Shown here: positions 24,700 to 36,111 of the stretch, piece by piece | Layout: the number at the start of each line of letters is the position of its first letter | How positions within the stretch are numbered: position 1 is the first letter of the stretch | DNA from: Chamaecyparis obtusa | Lineage: Eukaryota; Streptophyta; Pinopsida; Cupressales; Cupressaceae | Assembly: GCA_027943335.1 (NCBI GenBank) | Contig: BSBK01006342.1 | Location: forward strand, 1,262,501-1,326,500 | Length of the DNA stretch: 64,000 bases | Reading direction: 5' to 3' | The notes under the pieces: generated by a model | The model's input: the letters and a program-made list of their open reading frames with translations, nothing else | Told to the model about the DNA's origin: nothing | Database searches by the model: none | Position numbers and translations under genes: made by a program

Positions 24700-24845
24700 A
24701 CATATGCACATACATATGTACATACATACATACATACATACATACATACATACATACATACATACATACATACATACATACATACGTACGTACGTACGTA
24801 CATATGCACATACATACATACATACATACATACATACATACATAC
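24700..24845. repeat. CATA microsatellite, right flank of element C
   Basis: A nearly pure catacata tract with a short cgta variant block at about 24784-24802. Together with 17745-17799 it formed the insertion site of element C. Confidence 0.95.
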
Positions 24846-25275
24846 ACATCTTAAGCTATCAGTGCCTCTCAAATTTGTTTAAAACAATACACCATTCATT
24901 TACATTAGTACCTTCTATGAGTCTAAATCTTTAATTTGGTCTTGTAGACAAATCTCTCAATCTGCCTTGCATAAAAGATGGCACATTTTATACCAGATAT
25001 TATAATAGGAAAAATATCACCACATATGTTCCTTGTAGAATATGGTTAACAGTGACAATTCTAGGTGTGTAGAATTTCCTTGAAAGTGAGAATTTGATAG
25101 TCAACAGAAAATTGTTTATATTTCTTCAGCGATAAGGAAATGGAAAATGTGAATGTATGATGTCTAGTTTAAGCATCATAAAGAAGTTAGTGTTTCATAC
25201 ATTGGAAAGTTAAAATATATTTGCTTCTGAATGTATGATGTCTAGTTTAAGCATTATAAAGAAGTTAGTGTTTCA
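24846..25275. other. Non-coding AT-rich stretch with short direct repeats
   Basis: No gene is visible. A block of about 45 bp (gtatgatgtctagtttaagc through gtgtttcata) occurs twice, at about 25156-25202 and 25231-25277. A further block (cattggaaagttaaaatata) at about 25199 recurs at 25559 inside the gag remnant. Confidence 0.6.
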
Positions 25276-26002
25276 TACCTTGACATAACAAATGTATCCC
25301 TACCTTTGTAATAGATGATGTTTTAATCACTGCATTAAATATATTGCAGCAATACATATATATATTGCAGAAATTAAGTTATTGCAGCCACTTGAATAAA
25401 TCTATTGATTTCATCACAAGGTATTTTATTAGAAACAGTCTAGCAAATTGCTTTAGAAATCTATTTTGAATTAATAGAAAGGTCTTGTGAATAGGAAGGA
25501 TGCCCAGCCCTCCGAGTTCACAAAATATCTAGCATGCCATATTTGAAGGGCATGAGTTTCATACATTGGAAAGTTAAAATATATTTTCTTCTGATTGATC
25601 AGTGGGATATTGTATGTAGGTTGATAAACAAGATACAAGATGCCAATGAACAAACCAAGTGGATGGCTAAAGATCACAAGACAACGACATTGATTGTGTG
25701 CCTTGTTTGGTTCATAGACTTCCAATCCAAAAATGTCTATTAAGCAGAAACTCTTTTGGTTGCAAATGCATGACAGTGATCATATTTTTCAGAACATAAG
25801 ACTTTTTCATTCACTTCTTAATCATTTTGTAGATGTGAATTCTAAAGTTGACAATGATAATGCTATGCCAAACTTATTCAATAGTACATGCCTTCTCGAT
25901 TTGGTCATACTATTTTTACTTTCAACAAAATGAATTCTAGCTTAGAAACAATAATTTCTAGCTTAGTTACAAAGGTAGGGATACATTTGTTATGTCAAGG
26001 TA
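25276..26002. repeat. 727-bp segment bounded by perfect 36-bp inverted repeats
   Basis: 25276-25311 and 25967-26002 are exact reverse complements (taccttgacataacaaatg at the outer left end). A third copy with two changes lies at 26643-26678 in direct orientation. The arrangement resembles a small element with terminal inverted repeats, but I could not find a convincing target duplication. The interval contains a Copia gag remnant. Confidence 0.75.
25534..25933 (+). pseudogene. Copia gag remnant of a third family (tentative)
   Basis: The plus-strand frame HWKVKIYFLLIDQWDIV followed by KWMAKDHKTTTLIV resembles the UBN2/DUF4219 gag pattern (a W-x-K-x-x-LL start and a later W-x-x-KD). A second open stretch from 25733 has the acidic character of the gag middle. 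It is short, broken and without a zinc knuckle or pol. It differs from the gag of elements A-C and E-G. The identification is by pattern only. Confidence 0.4.
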
Positions 26003-27894
26003 TACATTTTGTAATTGGAGTGCCACTGTGAGCTATTCTCGGTTATTTGTTTCATTTGGACGTTAAGGTGGGCTACAAAATTTTGAAGTTTATATTATTA
26101 GTTTGAAGTTCTTGAATTTGACTGTCTGATTATGTTTCTATCCATGTTTGTTTTGGATCATATTTTACTAAAAACTTTTGTATTCTCTATAGTCCCCAGC
26201 ATTTCTTACGTGGGGTGTGAATTTTTTTTCACAAAATCTCAATGAAAAATATTCACACATCAAATTAAAAAAACCCCCAACTATGAAAAATCTTGTGTTC
26301 CTGATTTATATTATTTCCTAGACCCACACATAGAAGTTACTAAAAAGAAAAAATAGCTATTCTATATGTCAGATTTGAATGAGTATTTATGAAAAGTGTC
26401 AGATAAGCTTCAAACAGATTGCATCAAAGATGAAAAAAAAAGTCATTTTTTTTCAGATTTATAAAAAGATAGTAATTTTTTACAATTTTTTCTGATTTCG
26501 ACCATAAAATGTGTAGATCATAAAGAATAAATGTTGAAAAAATCTGTTATATTTTCTCTTTTAAAAAATTTAATGATACATTTTATCTAGAACTTAACCT
26601 CATCCTTTATGAAACATGGCAGGGTATCTGGATGGGTATGTATACCTTGACATAACAAATGTATCCCTGCCTTTATAATAGAGCATGGGAGGCACAAGAG
26701 ACATGCTCTATGGTACTTTCATAATCCACAAGACCAGTGGTCTTCTTACTGACGTGAGGGGGGGTCTTTTGATTTTTTTACTTCAATAGCAACTCCCCTT
26801 TAATTAAAAATAGGGTCTTCATCTTTAGACTTAGTAGTCTTGTTTATTTTATCAGAAAGAACAATATGTTTCCTCTTGTGCATAAAAGCGGTAAAATCAA
26901 AAGAGGGGTTCTTAAAGATAGAAAAACCCTTTTGCTTAGGCAAGGCAAAAAACCTTTTAGAAAGCATACACATCTAAACTACTAACACAAACTTCAACCC
27001 ACCAAAATATCAATGGGAGAAACATGGAAATAATAAGCAGAATCTCCCTTAGAGCATAGTGAACAAATCTTAATTCTACAGCTGTTATAGGGCTTAGTCA
27101 TGCTTCACTTTTGAAACAAATCCTTTGTAATGTGACAGTCCCCTTTTCTTTTGGTTTGATGGCATTTCAAAGGGCTGAAGTTTTAATGGGTAGCTTTGAA
27201 TTCTGACTCTTTTTTAGAAGACAGAAAATTTACTTTCTTGAGCATTATATTTTAGTTGAATTAACTTGGCACTATATGCCAATTAATATCATTAAATACC
27301 TGAGCTAAAGATAAGAACGTGAGCAATTTTGAAGGGAAGGGTAGGCAAGCGAAAGATTTCAATGGCAAGGAAATTTCATTATCTACAAGGAAATACAATT
27401 TACAAACTGAGATTTCCTCTCATGTGCCACTATTGTTAAAGCTTTGGGAAGTTCATCACTTCAAAAGAGACTACATTTTCAATGTGATTCACTCCATACA
27501 TTTTCTAGCTATCGAAGTTTATGAAATTATTGCTATGTAAGTCCATGGTCAGTCTAGTGTAGTCAATGAATGCCTATTTTTTTCTATTTAAACAGTCAAT
27601 GTATTGAAACCAGAAGACTCATTGTTCAAATTACCTATAAATGTAATAGAGAAACATTAGGGTTTCTCGGCATCTATACCTATTCAAAGTAGCATCAAAC
27701 ACCAACATGCAGCAGAAAGAGGATGGAAAACCCTAGCGTCGAACACCAATGCCCAACAGAAAGAGGTTGCCAAACCCTAGCATCAAACACTACAGCATAA
27801 AGCCAAACACGTAGATGAATAAAAACATGTAGCAATCACTATTTCCAAACTGTGGAAATGGCTGCGTCAAAATGTGGTTATCTGCAGACTTGAC
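26003..27894. other. Intergenic DNA without recognisable genes
   Basis: AT-rich sequence. It contains the third copy of the 36-bp repeat (26643-26678), a short palindrome around gaccagtggtc near 26735, and a tandem repeat of about 43 bp, three copies at 27690-27800 (aaaccctag...aacacc...cagaaagagg). Open frames here are short and carry no recognisable motif. Confidence 0.55.
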
Positions 27895-28162
27895 AAGAAG
27901 TTAAAAATGATTAAAACTCCAAAAATGTGGAGTTGCCCGGACCCGACGGGAAGATTAAAATGGGTTTAGTTGTCAACAAAACCGAAGATTCAAATTTCAT
28001 TCCACCTCCTGAGGTGGAATTTTGAAATCCACATTTTCACCAAAATGGGGTCACGCAAATACACATTCCCATTTTTTAAAAGGGTTCCCAAACAGGGAAT
28101 TGCACCCCATAACCGGGTTATGGGCGGCATAACCCAGTTATGGGGTGCAACCAAATGGGCCC
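27895..28162. mobile_element. PIF/Harbinger-like terminus inserted in terpene synthase exon 2
   Basis: The right edge reads caaatgggccc followed by ttaac. A GGGCCC-type end next to TTA fits Harbinger termini and their TTA target. Terpene synthase copy 1 (46237) is uninterrupted at the same point, which places the boundary at 28162/28163. Inside are a near-perfect 23-bp inverted repeat (28100-28122 with 28128-28150, one mismatch) and a ccacctcctgaggtgg palindrome near 28003. The matching left terminus and the rest of the exon were not found, so it may be truncated or part of a larger element. Confidence 0.55.
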
Positions 28163-28428
28163 TTAACAACATTTTGACTTCTTTAACAAGTGTTTCAATG
28201 CATTCGTGGTATTCAGATTTATGCACATGAATACAGTACAGTACAGTACATGATCATCATCATGAGTAGTGAAGATGCTGCAAACATTAATAACTAAAAT
28301 AGAAATAAGATACTACAAACATTAATAACTAAAATACTAACTTACCCTATACAGTGCTTGCATGGATTGGATGTGTTATGGGGAATAGAAGCACAAACTT
28401 CTTCTACATTCAAATTCCTCTTCGCCAT
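28163..28428 (-). pseudogene. Terpene synthase copy 0: 5' end only (exon 1? and start of exon 2)
   Basis: On the minus strand, 28226-28163 reads SEYHECIETLVKEVKMLL, the start of the conserved N-terminal helical domain of plant terpene synthases. It matches copy 1 (SKYREGAKIIVKEVKMLL) at 46300-46243. The splice acceptor before it is destroyed (gtgcat where copy 1 has gtgcag). Upstream, an ATG at 28428 opens a possible exon 1 (MAKRNLNVEEVCASIPHN) ending at a GTAAG donor near 28345. Its reading phase does not match exon 2, so exon 1 is tentative. The gene stops abruptly at 28162 where the Harbinger-like sequence begins. In this family the N-terminal domain shapes the alpha-helical barrel; catalytic motifs lie in later exons that are absent here. 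Confidence 0.7.
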
Positions 28429-28545
28429 GGGAGAATTAAGGAGGTCGAAAAGAAATTAAAGTACACACAACTGTTTATGAATGCACTTACATTGCTACCT
28501 ATTTATAGATGCATTACCCAAAGATATTATATTATATTATTGTGA

Positions 28546-28790
28546 ACAAGACAAAAGACAAGAGGATCTCACCTATACCATATTTCTCCCCATGTCTAAG
28601 AAGACAAAAGACAAAAGCATCTCGCCTATACCATATTTCTCCTTATGTCTAACAAGACCATATTTCTCCTTATGTCTAACAAGACCACATATCTCCTTAT
28701 GTCTAACAAGACAAAAGACAAAAGGATCTCACCTATACCATATTTCTCTTTATGTCTAACAAGATATATTTCTCCTAGAGCCATGCAAAA
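28546..28790. repeat. Minisatellite upstream of terpene synthase copy 0
   Basis: Units of about 29-55 bp are built from accatatttctccttatgt, ctaacaagac and aaaagacaaaaggatctcac. One unit of the same sequence sits at 46405-46450 between terpene synthase copies 2 and 1, which supports equivalent gene-spacer positions. Confidence 0.85.
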
Positions 28791-29556
28791 TGTGTGAACT
28801 TTTAGAAAGGAATATATGAACAACTTTGGTTATAAATTGATTCCTCCTTTTTGACATTGTACTTAGCTTGTACATGCATGAATTGATAAAACAAAAGACA
28901 AAAACATTGTGTAGGAAACAAAGAAACCAATATAATCATTGCACATCTAGATTAGTACTGGAACTGAGCAAGGGAAGTGAAATTTTTTAAACTGTCATAT
29001 AACATTGGAACCTCTTTAACATTTATTGTTTTTTGTTCTTTTTAGAGTCAATGTACTGTCTTATTGAGGTTTGTGTCTTGACTCTTGTTAGGGAGACCAT
29101 TGTTCATCTTGTTACACCAATAGAATATGATGATTAAACTTTACAAGGTACAATATTACTCTAGTTGATGACTACTCTTAAGAAGGAAGAATCATGGATC
29201 TAGGTACTCATCATACCGGGCTATTAGTTTTTGTGAGCTACGAGATTGAAGAAAGCTCTGTCAGACATGTTATCGGAGAATAAAATATGTGATATATATT
29301 TATTATAGACGCATTTGAACATTGGTTGATGAAATTGTGTTAGGTGTTTCAATAATTGTAGCTTCCAATTACTATTAGTATAACAATAAAAAATTATAAT
29401 GAAGTCATTATCATCTCACAAGTTGAAGGGAAAACTCTTAAGATAATGATGATGTGCTTCTTGCAGTTTTTTTGTTGCACCTAAGTGTCTTTCTGGATCA
29501 GGTTGTCTCATAATCAATGAGATTGATTGGAATACAAACAAATTTCATAGGCTTTA
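28791..29556. other. Intergenic stretch, no feature seen
   Basis: AT-rich, with stops in all frames. I looked for terpene synthase exons 6-8 on the minus strand here and did not find them. Confidence 0.5.
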
Positions 29557-29772
29557 CCTTGGGTGTGTTCTATAATTTTGTAGCATAAGGATTTGGATGA
29601 TAATGATGAAGTCTTTAATATGATTTTGTTTTGGGAACTCAACCCCAACACCCCCATACTATGGATTATCCATGGAAAAATCACACAAAACTTCAACAGA
29701 TAACAAAAATTTCAATCAACCTAGGGTGTGTTCTCTAACTTTGTAGCATAAGGATTTGGATGATAATGATGA
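29557..29772. repeat. Tandem duplication interrupted by element D
   Basis: The segment gggtgtgttct...tttggatgataatgatga at about 29560-29607 is repeated at 29724-29772. The sequence that follows the first copy (agtctttaatatgattttgt) resumes at 38347 on the far side of element D. The pre-insertion site was therefore a ~163-bp tandem duplication, and D landed in the second unit. Confidence 0.85.
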
Positions 29773-30301
29773 TGCTAGTCCATTTTCCTGTCAATCCAAA
29801 ATCCTGTGAAAATGGCCTATCTTCCTTGCAGTTTTTTGTTAAGTTATCCAACCCTGCTGCACAGTTTTGATTTGCAAAGAAAATCCACTTGATTTCATGT
29901 TGTGCACTCTTAGCCCTATGTTCTTCCATGTGTCACCTTGCTTCAGTCCAGACCACATCTCCTAAATCGCAAGATCCAGAAAGTTACTTAAGTTTTGAGG
30001 TCTGTAGAAAACAATTTCAAAATCTGCCTCAGTGTCGAAAACCCATAGTGTTTTTGAAAATCCATGATGTTTTCAGTCTGTGTGAAAACCTTCATTATTT
30101 TTGACCTTGTGCCTTCCATCTTTTGTGTGCTTATCTTTTAGCATCAGAAACCTTGTGTGTTTTTTATCTTTTCTGTCGAAAACCCTATGTGTTTTCGACC
30201 TCATAGTTTCCTGTTTGCCAGCGTTTCCAATGTGCGCAAGTATGATTGGTTGGTGGGCCCAGTGTCAGAAGGTGAGCAGGGGCACATGTTCTTATTGGTT
30301 G

Positions 30302-31128
30302 TTGCATGATCACATGTCAGAGTTTTCTGACATGCGACCATGTGACCGGTTCCTTCCTTGCGCGTGGGGCCTGATGGTGGTTGCTATTTGGTGGTCTCGT
30401 TGGCGATGATGTGGCAGCTTATAGTTGGCTATCGCATGATCACATGTCATAGTTTTCTGACATGCGATCATGCGATCAGTTGACACATGTCCCTGGGGTT
30501 TGATGGTAGGTGGTAATGCGGTGTCTGCAGTGGTGGGCCTAGGTTTTCAAAGTTCTTAAAATGATTGGTTGTCACATGATCGCATGTCAGAGTTTTTTGA
30601 CATGCGATCATGCGACAAAGCTCTTTCCTTGTGCGTGGGGCCCATCGAAAAAGTGGCAGTGGTCCCACTATCTTTTGGTTGGTCTACATGGTGTGATGTG
30701 GTAGTTTCTTAGTGCTGGCGTGTAAGGTTTGTGATTGGTTGGCAGGGGGTGAGGTGGCAGTCTTATTGCCTTGTTGTATGATCGCAAGGGCCATCTTTCA
30801 GCCATGCGATCATGCGACAAGGGTGTCACGGTGACTGGTAGCAGTGGTGGTTATGTTGGCAGTTACGATTTGTGGGTTGTCACATGTTCACATAGCCCAT
30901 CTCTGGGCTATGCATTCATGCAACTAACCACCGGACATCGTGGTTGCGGAGTTCTAGGGTGGGCCCATGATGCTAGTCTTTCTGACATGCTAGTTTTTGA
31001 TTGGTTGCCTGATTGCTAACTGGACTGAGGACCTTTGCAAGGGGTTTGTGATCGACTATTGACTGTGGCTAATTGATTGCATTCGCATGATTGCAAGGGT
31101 TAGTTTGGTGCCTTGCGATCATACGACC
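30302..31128. repeat. Array of six hairpins in the left LTR of D
   Basis: Inverted repeats at about 30302-30345, 30431-30476, 30571-30616, 30774-30819, 30880-30923 and 31083-31128. The outer arms are variants of gtcgcatgatcgca and its complement. The inner arms differ in sequence yet stay paired (catgtca/tgacatg, catagcc/gggctatg, gcaagg/ccttgc). Spacing is about 100-210 bp. Confidence 0.85.
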
Positions 31129-32106
31129 AAGTATAAGATAAAACTGGATTCCTATGGCGGTGAAGTTCATGACTGCACGGTGGGGCAACTGAATATAATG
31201 GTCAAGTTGCTGAGCCCGGGAAGGATTCAAATATCAAAATGATTTTCCAACCATAAGGAACAGGTATTGAATGCATGGGTGGCTGGATTTGGTAGAATCA
31301 ATCCCGAGTACTAGTGCGGTGTGGTCTGAAATGCTTGATAGTTAATTGGAGAGACTATGTACCATACGGTGATGGATAGATTTTATTGCTCGAGGCTTTT
31401 TGTAGGCTGGTGCTGGTTTTCCCTCTAGTGACTTTTTGAAATTTTGCTATGGTTAGCCATTGTAACCCTAGCCCTAGTCACCCTAAGCTTATTGCATTCT
31501 CTTCAAGATTCCCAAGGTGACTAGTGGTATATATTGAAAGTTTTCTGATAGTGTAGGGGTTCCAACTTAGAGTTCCTTTTTGGTTCCATGAAAGGTCCTA
31601 TCTCACAGATTTCTCCTTCTCTATGCATATAGGGTGTTCTTCTTCCATTGTTATTTTAGAGAATACAGTGTATATTGTAACAAATTTGTCTTATGTGTGA
31701 GGATTTAATATACGCTTACTGTTGTCAAGCTATCTCCATTTGAATTCTGAACTCATTAGTCATGTATCAAGGATGTCTAGTTTTTCTACCTTGCATTGCC
31801 TAAGAGCTTGTGGGTGAAGTTGTCTTCACAGAGATAACTGGTTGAGGGTTAGTATTCATGTATGTATGAGCTGAAATATCAAGGATAGGTCATGCTTGTC
31901 TTCCAGTGGATGCTGGTTAATGTATTGTCTATTCATAAGTCTCTTTTAAGGGGAGGGTCAAAATCCTTTGATGGGTAATAACATATTTGAATGCACAGGT
32001 GGGAACTAAGTTGAGGTTTGGTCATGGTGTGTGATTGATGTTAGGCATCAACACATTGAGTATATTATTTTCTTATTTCATAGTTGTCCCTTTCAATATT
32101 GTATTT

Positions 32107-32177
32107 GACTCTATGGCCCAATGGACAAGGCACTAGTCTATGAGAGACTTAGGGCATCTCAGGGGTCCTTTCAATCC
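32107..32177 (+). other. tRNA-Arg-like segment in the left LTR of D
   Basis: gactctatggcccaatggac continues into aaggcactagtctatgagag and ends in a tcctttcaatcc block. tggcccaatgg fits the tRNA A box (TRGCNNARYNGG), and the start resembles plant arginine tRNAs. The B box is degenerate and the anticodon arm does not close well by eye. It is not a functional tRNA gene; it may be a tRNA-derived (SINE-like) insert carried by the LTR. Confidence 0.5.
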
Positions 32178-33135
32178 ATTTAAAATCATTTCCATTCAGT
32201 TCCACCTTTTCCCTTTCTTGTTGTTAATGTAGGTCTCTGGTTTTCATACTCACTCCATGCAAGTTGGGCTATTGCATGAGATATTGGTTTCATTTGAGGT
32301 ACAAGATACCTATAAGGGTTTGAAAATCATTCCACAGTCAGTTATCTGCAGGCCTGTAGTGTGACACAAATTGTATGAGTGTGTAGATGAGGTACACCTG
32401 CTTGAGTGATGTGGAGCTCAAAGTGTAGAAGGATCTCTCTTTGATCCTTTTCAGTTGGCCCTTTTTCCTATCAAATTTGGAGTGTTGAGTGAATGTGACA
32501 CTAGCCTGTCAATCGTAATGCCAAGCTGACCTTTGGGGAAAAAGAACACCAACAAGATGGTGACTCTGCTGGGGAAGATGTGTAAATTATTGTTTGTAAT
32601 GTACCCATGAGTCATGTCTTTTCAAAATGTGGGAAAAGAGTTAAATGTTTTGGATCTAAAAGTCCCTTTTGATCTACAAGTTGTATGTACCTGGATTTGT
32701 TGTTTGAAACTTATTTGCAAAATTGTGACTCTCCTGTGAAGAGCTCAAAAAAGTTAAAGGCACTGAAGGTGAAAATTAAGTAAAGAAAAACATTCCTCCT
32801 AAGGAGGTGGCGACTCTATATTCGGAAGAACCTGAGATCTGAAGTTTTCTTTAAGATCTTAGCTAGAAAAAGTCAAGACAGCCATAGCAAAAGGAGGTGT
32901 TCCAGGTATTTTTCCTTTATCCTTTTTTCTTAAAAAATTTGAGAAAGAACATGGTCCTTATCTAGTGATTAAGTCACTAATGAGAGGATAGTGAAGTTTG
33001 TGCACACTTAGCTCTTAAAAGTTAGTTGACAAATTTGTCAGTTAAGTGTGTAGTGGTTTCAAAGGAGTTTTGAAATTAAGTTTCAAGAATTTCAATGATA
33101 AATGATTTTACTCCTTTGAAAAGATTTGTTAAGTC

Positions 33136-35361
33136 ATGGGTGTTAAAGGAAATTTTTGCATAAGAGGTTACCCGGTTGTGAATTTTGTTGGTATACCTAG
33201 TTACCCAGACTCCATTCCCCTAAATGTTATAAAAGTTTTACCGAAGTTCAATGGGGAAAACTTTGAGTTTTCCTATCAACATGCTAAAAAATTTTCAGAT
33301 CTGATGTGTGATTATGGTATTGAGCATGAAGATGTGATAATGAGATTATTCATTCGGTCACTGATAGGAGATGCAAGAGAGTGGTTCTCATGATTGCCGG
33401 ATAATGACATGTCTTCATGGGATGATTTAGTTGCAAGTTTCTTAGTTCTATTTACTGAAAAGGTGAATGACTTTGACATGCTTAAGGCCCTTGTGGATAT
33501 ACAAATGGAGGAAGATGAATTGGTTCCTAGTTTCAATGCCAGATTTATCAAGACATGAGAAAATATCCCTAGGAAGTGCAGGCCAAGTGATGATATCTGT
33601 TTGATCATCTACTTGAATGCTTTTGATAAGAATTTCAATTTTGACTTAAGGGATAAGGAACCACTAACTTTGTATCAGTCATTTCAATTTGCAATGGATA
33701 TTGAATCTAATTGGAGATATCATGTTGTAAGAAGACCACATGTTGCTGCTGATTTTCATTCTCAGAATGTGGTAGATAATAGGAAAAGCGATGCACTAAA
33801 AGGTTTAGAGCCATATCGGCATATTCTTGTCCCTGTTAGTGATGTGCCTCAATTTTCTAAATAGGATGTGATCCATGATCATGTAAAGGAAAGTAACTTA
33901 CAACCACATCTTGCATCACTTGAAGAAGAATATTGCATTGTAACTGAAGCTTGTGTGGATGATGAACTTATTGCTGATGTATATCCAACTGAAACTCAAT
34001 CTGATGAATGATTGTATGCATGGAATTTGCAGCAAATTGAAGAACTGGAGTTAGCTCTTGCCATTAATGGTAAGAAACTTGAAGAACTAGAGGTGTGTAG
34101 AGCCATGGATAGAGAACTTGCTCAGTCCAATGAGTGTGTACCTTTAGATTATGACAATGAACCGGATAATTGTTTGTCAGAAGAGTGTTATGCTGAAAGT
34201 GTATTAGATGAAGGTATGATTAGTAATGTTTGTAATCAGTCTTTTGCTGATGATGAATGTTCATCTAATGAAGTGGGTAGTTCTAGTTCGAATGATGATA
34301 GCCGGGTAGAATTTTTGCATGATTTGAATGAGGATAGGTGGTATCAATGTGAGTATGATTCTTTTGATACCAATCATGAGTCTACAAGTGTGATGAATTT
34401 GAACTAGAAAGGGTTTGTTGATAAACATCACTCAAGTTGTGAATCTGAAGGTAAGTTTCTTTTTGAAGATAAGAACATGTATGGAGATGTTAGTATGATC
34501 CCACTTTCAGATTTATATGTGCCAGTGATTGAAGGTTTTTCAGTGGAGACCTATGGAGATAGGGAAGAAGAAATCAATATTTTAATTTAGCTGGATAAGG
34601 AAGAACTAGATTGTAGAGTGAATGTAAATACTGCTTATCCGGTTGATTCAAATTCTAGGTCTGCATTGGAAAGTGAAGAGGAAAGAGGAAGTGATTTTCC
34701 TCTTGAAATGTGTTTTTCAAATTTGGAAACAGTGAAGAGTTATGATGTTTTGAAATTGCACTGCACTATGTTTCCAGAGCTATTTCGGCCGGAATATGTC
34801 TATTTCCAACAAGATCTGGCTAGTGATGAAAAGGATTTTTGTGATAGTTTGATAGTTTCCAATGTTTTGTTTCAGAATGAGCTTGAAGATATGCCTTGCT
34901 ATGAAAATTTTTCTTTTCATAGTTGTTGCAGTAAGTATTTGCAAGGTGCTAATTATGTTTCTGAGTTGGATGAATGTGAGTATGAAGATTTTAGTTTTGA
35001 CTTGAAGGCAGGTGCTAAACACAGTGATAAACTTGAAGTCAATGTTCAGCCAGTAAGTGTACTCACATTTCATGACGATCAGCCTTACATTAGCTTGCAA
35101 GATGTAATGGGAAAAGGTTACAATTTTTTGCTGCAAACTAATTTTACTCTTGATTTTGATGAGTGTATGTGTGAGGCAGTCTGGTATGATAAGATAGATT
35201 TTGATCCTCATACACTTGGCAAATATGAATACACTTATTACATTCTTGTGGATTTGCCTGTCAAGAGTCTTCATGAGTTTGAACATGTACATGAAAGGGA
35301 AAATTCCAGGGTCATCTCTATGCAAAGGAATGAGGACCAAGTGTTTGATAGAGGTAAATGA
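33136..35361 (+). pseudogene. Gag-like protein of element D plus acidic extension, six in-frame stops
   Basis: A single frame of about 742 codons is interrupted by stops at 33391, 33556, 33862, 34009, 34405 and 34588, with no frameshift. Residues 1-240 form a Retrotrans_gag-type capsid region: LPKFNGENFEFSYQHAKKF, RLFIRSLIGDAREWFS, MSSWDDLVASFLVLF and later YLNAFDKNFNFDL. The remaining ~500 codons are strongly acidic (many Asp/Glu, scattered Cys) and match no domain I know. There is no zinc knuckle. By context the stops look like CGA to TGA, TGG to TGA and CAG to TAG. The capsid part would form the particle; the role of the acidic part is unknown. I chose the ATG at 33136, the first in this frame. 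Confidence 0.8.
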
Positions 35362-36111
35362 CTAATAGGGCTTAGAGGTTCCAATTGATGTAAATATGTA
35401 TAGTTGTTTCCCTTCAGTAGTAGTGTTAGTTGGAATAAAGAGCCAATTTTTGAGAGCCTTGGAATTTTGAGTTTTGAGAATTTTGTAGTGAAAAGGAATG
35501 TGATTGTGGATTGGCCTACTTCTTCCCAAAGATCTGGATTCTTGCCATGCCTATAGGAGCCATGCATCCCCAAATAGAGCCACTGTTAGTCCATTTTCCT
35601 GTCAATGCAAAATCCTATGAAAATGGCCTATCTTCCTTGCAATTTTTTGTTAAGTTATCCCACCCTACTGCATAGTTTTGATTTGCAAAGAAAATCCACT
35701 TGATTTCATGTTGTGCACTCTTAGCCCTATGTTCTTCCATGTGTCACCTTGCTTCAGTCCAGACCACATCTCCTAAATCGCAAGATCTAGAAAGTTACTT
35801 AAGTTTTGAGGTCTATAGAAAACAATTTCAAAATCTACCTCAGTGTCGAAAACCCACAGTGTTTTTGAAAATCCATGATGTTTTCAGTCTGTGTGAAAAA
35901 ATTTGTTGTTTTCAACCTTGTGCCTTCCAGCTTTTATGTGCTTATCTTTTAACATTAGAAACCTTGGGTGTTTTCGATCTTTTCCATCGAAAAACCTGTG
36001 TGTTTTTGACCTCATAGTTTCCTGTTTCCCAGCATTTCCTATGTGCGCAAGTGTGATTGGTTGGTGGGCCCAGTGTCAGAAGGGGAGCAGGGGCGCATGT
36101 TCTTATTGGTT

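Larger units (their letters stand above)
29773..32554 (+). repeat. 5' LTR of element D
   Basis: 2,782 bp, tgctagtcca to accaaca. The starting TG and ending CA match the right copy. It contains six hairpin modules (30302-31128), a tRNA-like block (32107-32177) and no coding sequence I would defend. Short open frames at 30101 and 30771 are chance. Confidence 0.93.

Noticed and set aside
24546..24872. 108-codon minus frame rich in Cys/Met/Tyr/Val
   Set aside because: Product of the CATA microsatellite and the end of the element C LTR.
27319..27540. 73-codon plus-strand open frame as a host gene
   Set aside because: No recognisable domain, no splice or promoter context, and length compatible with chance in AT-rich DNA.
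30101..31019. Plus-strand open frames of 66-102 codons in the D LTR
   Set aside because: They lie in non-coding LTR sequence with hairpins, are not kept in the same form in the right LTR, and show no domain.
32107..32177. Functional tRNA-Arg gene
   Set aside because: The B box and anticodon arm are degraded, and the sequence is duplicated as part of both D LTRs.
34780..35340. 186-codon minus-strand open frame in element D
   Set aside because: It is antisense to the acidic D frame, with no motif; composition follows from the opposite strand.
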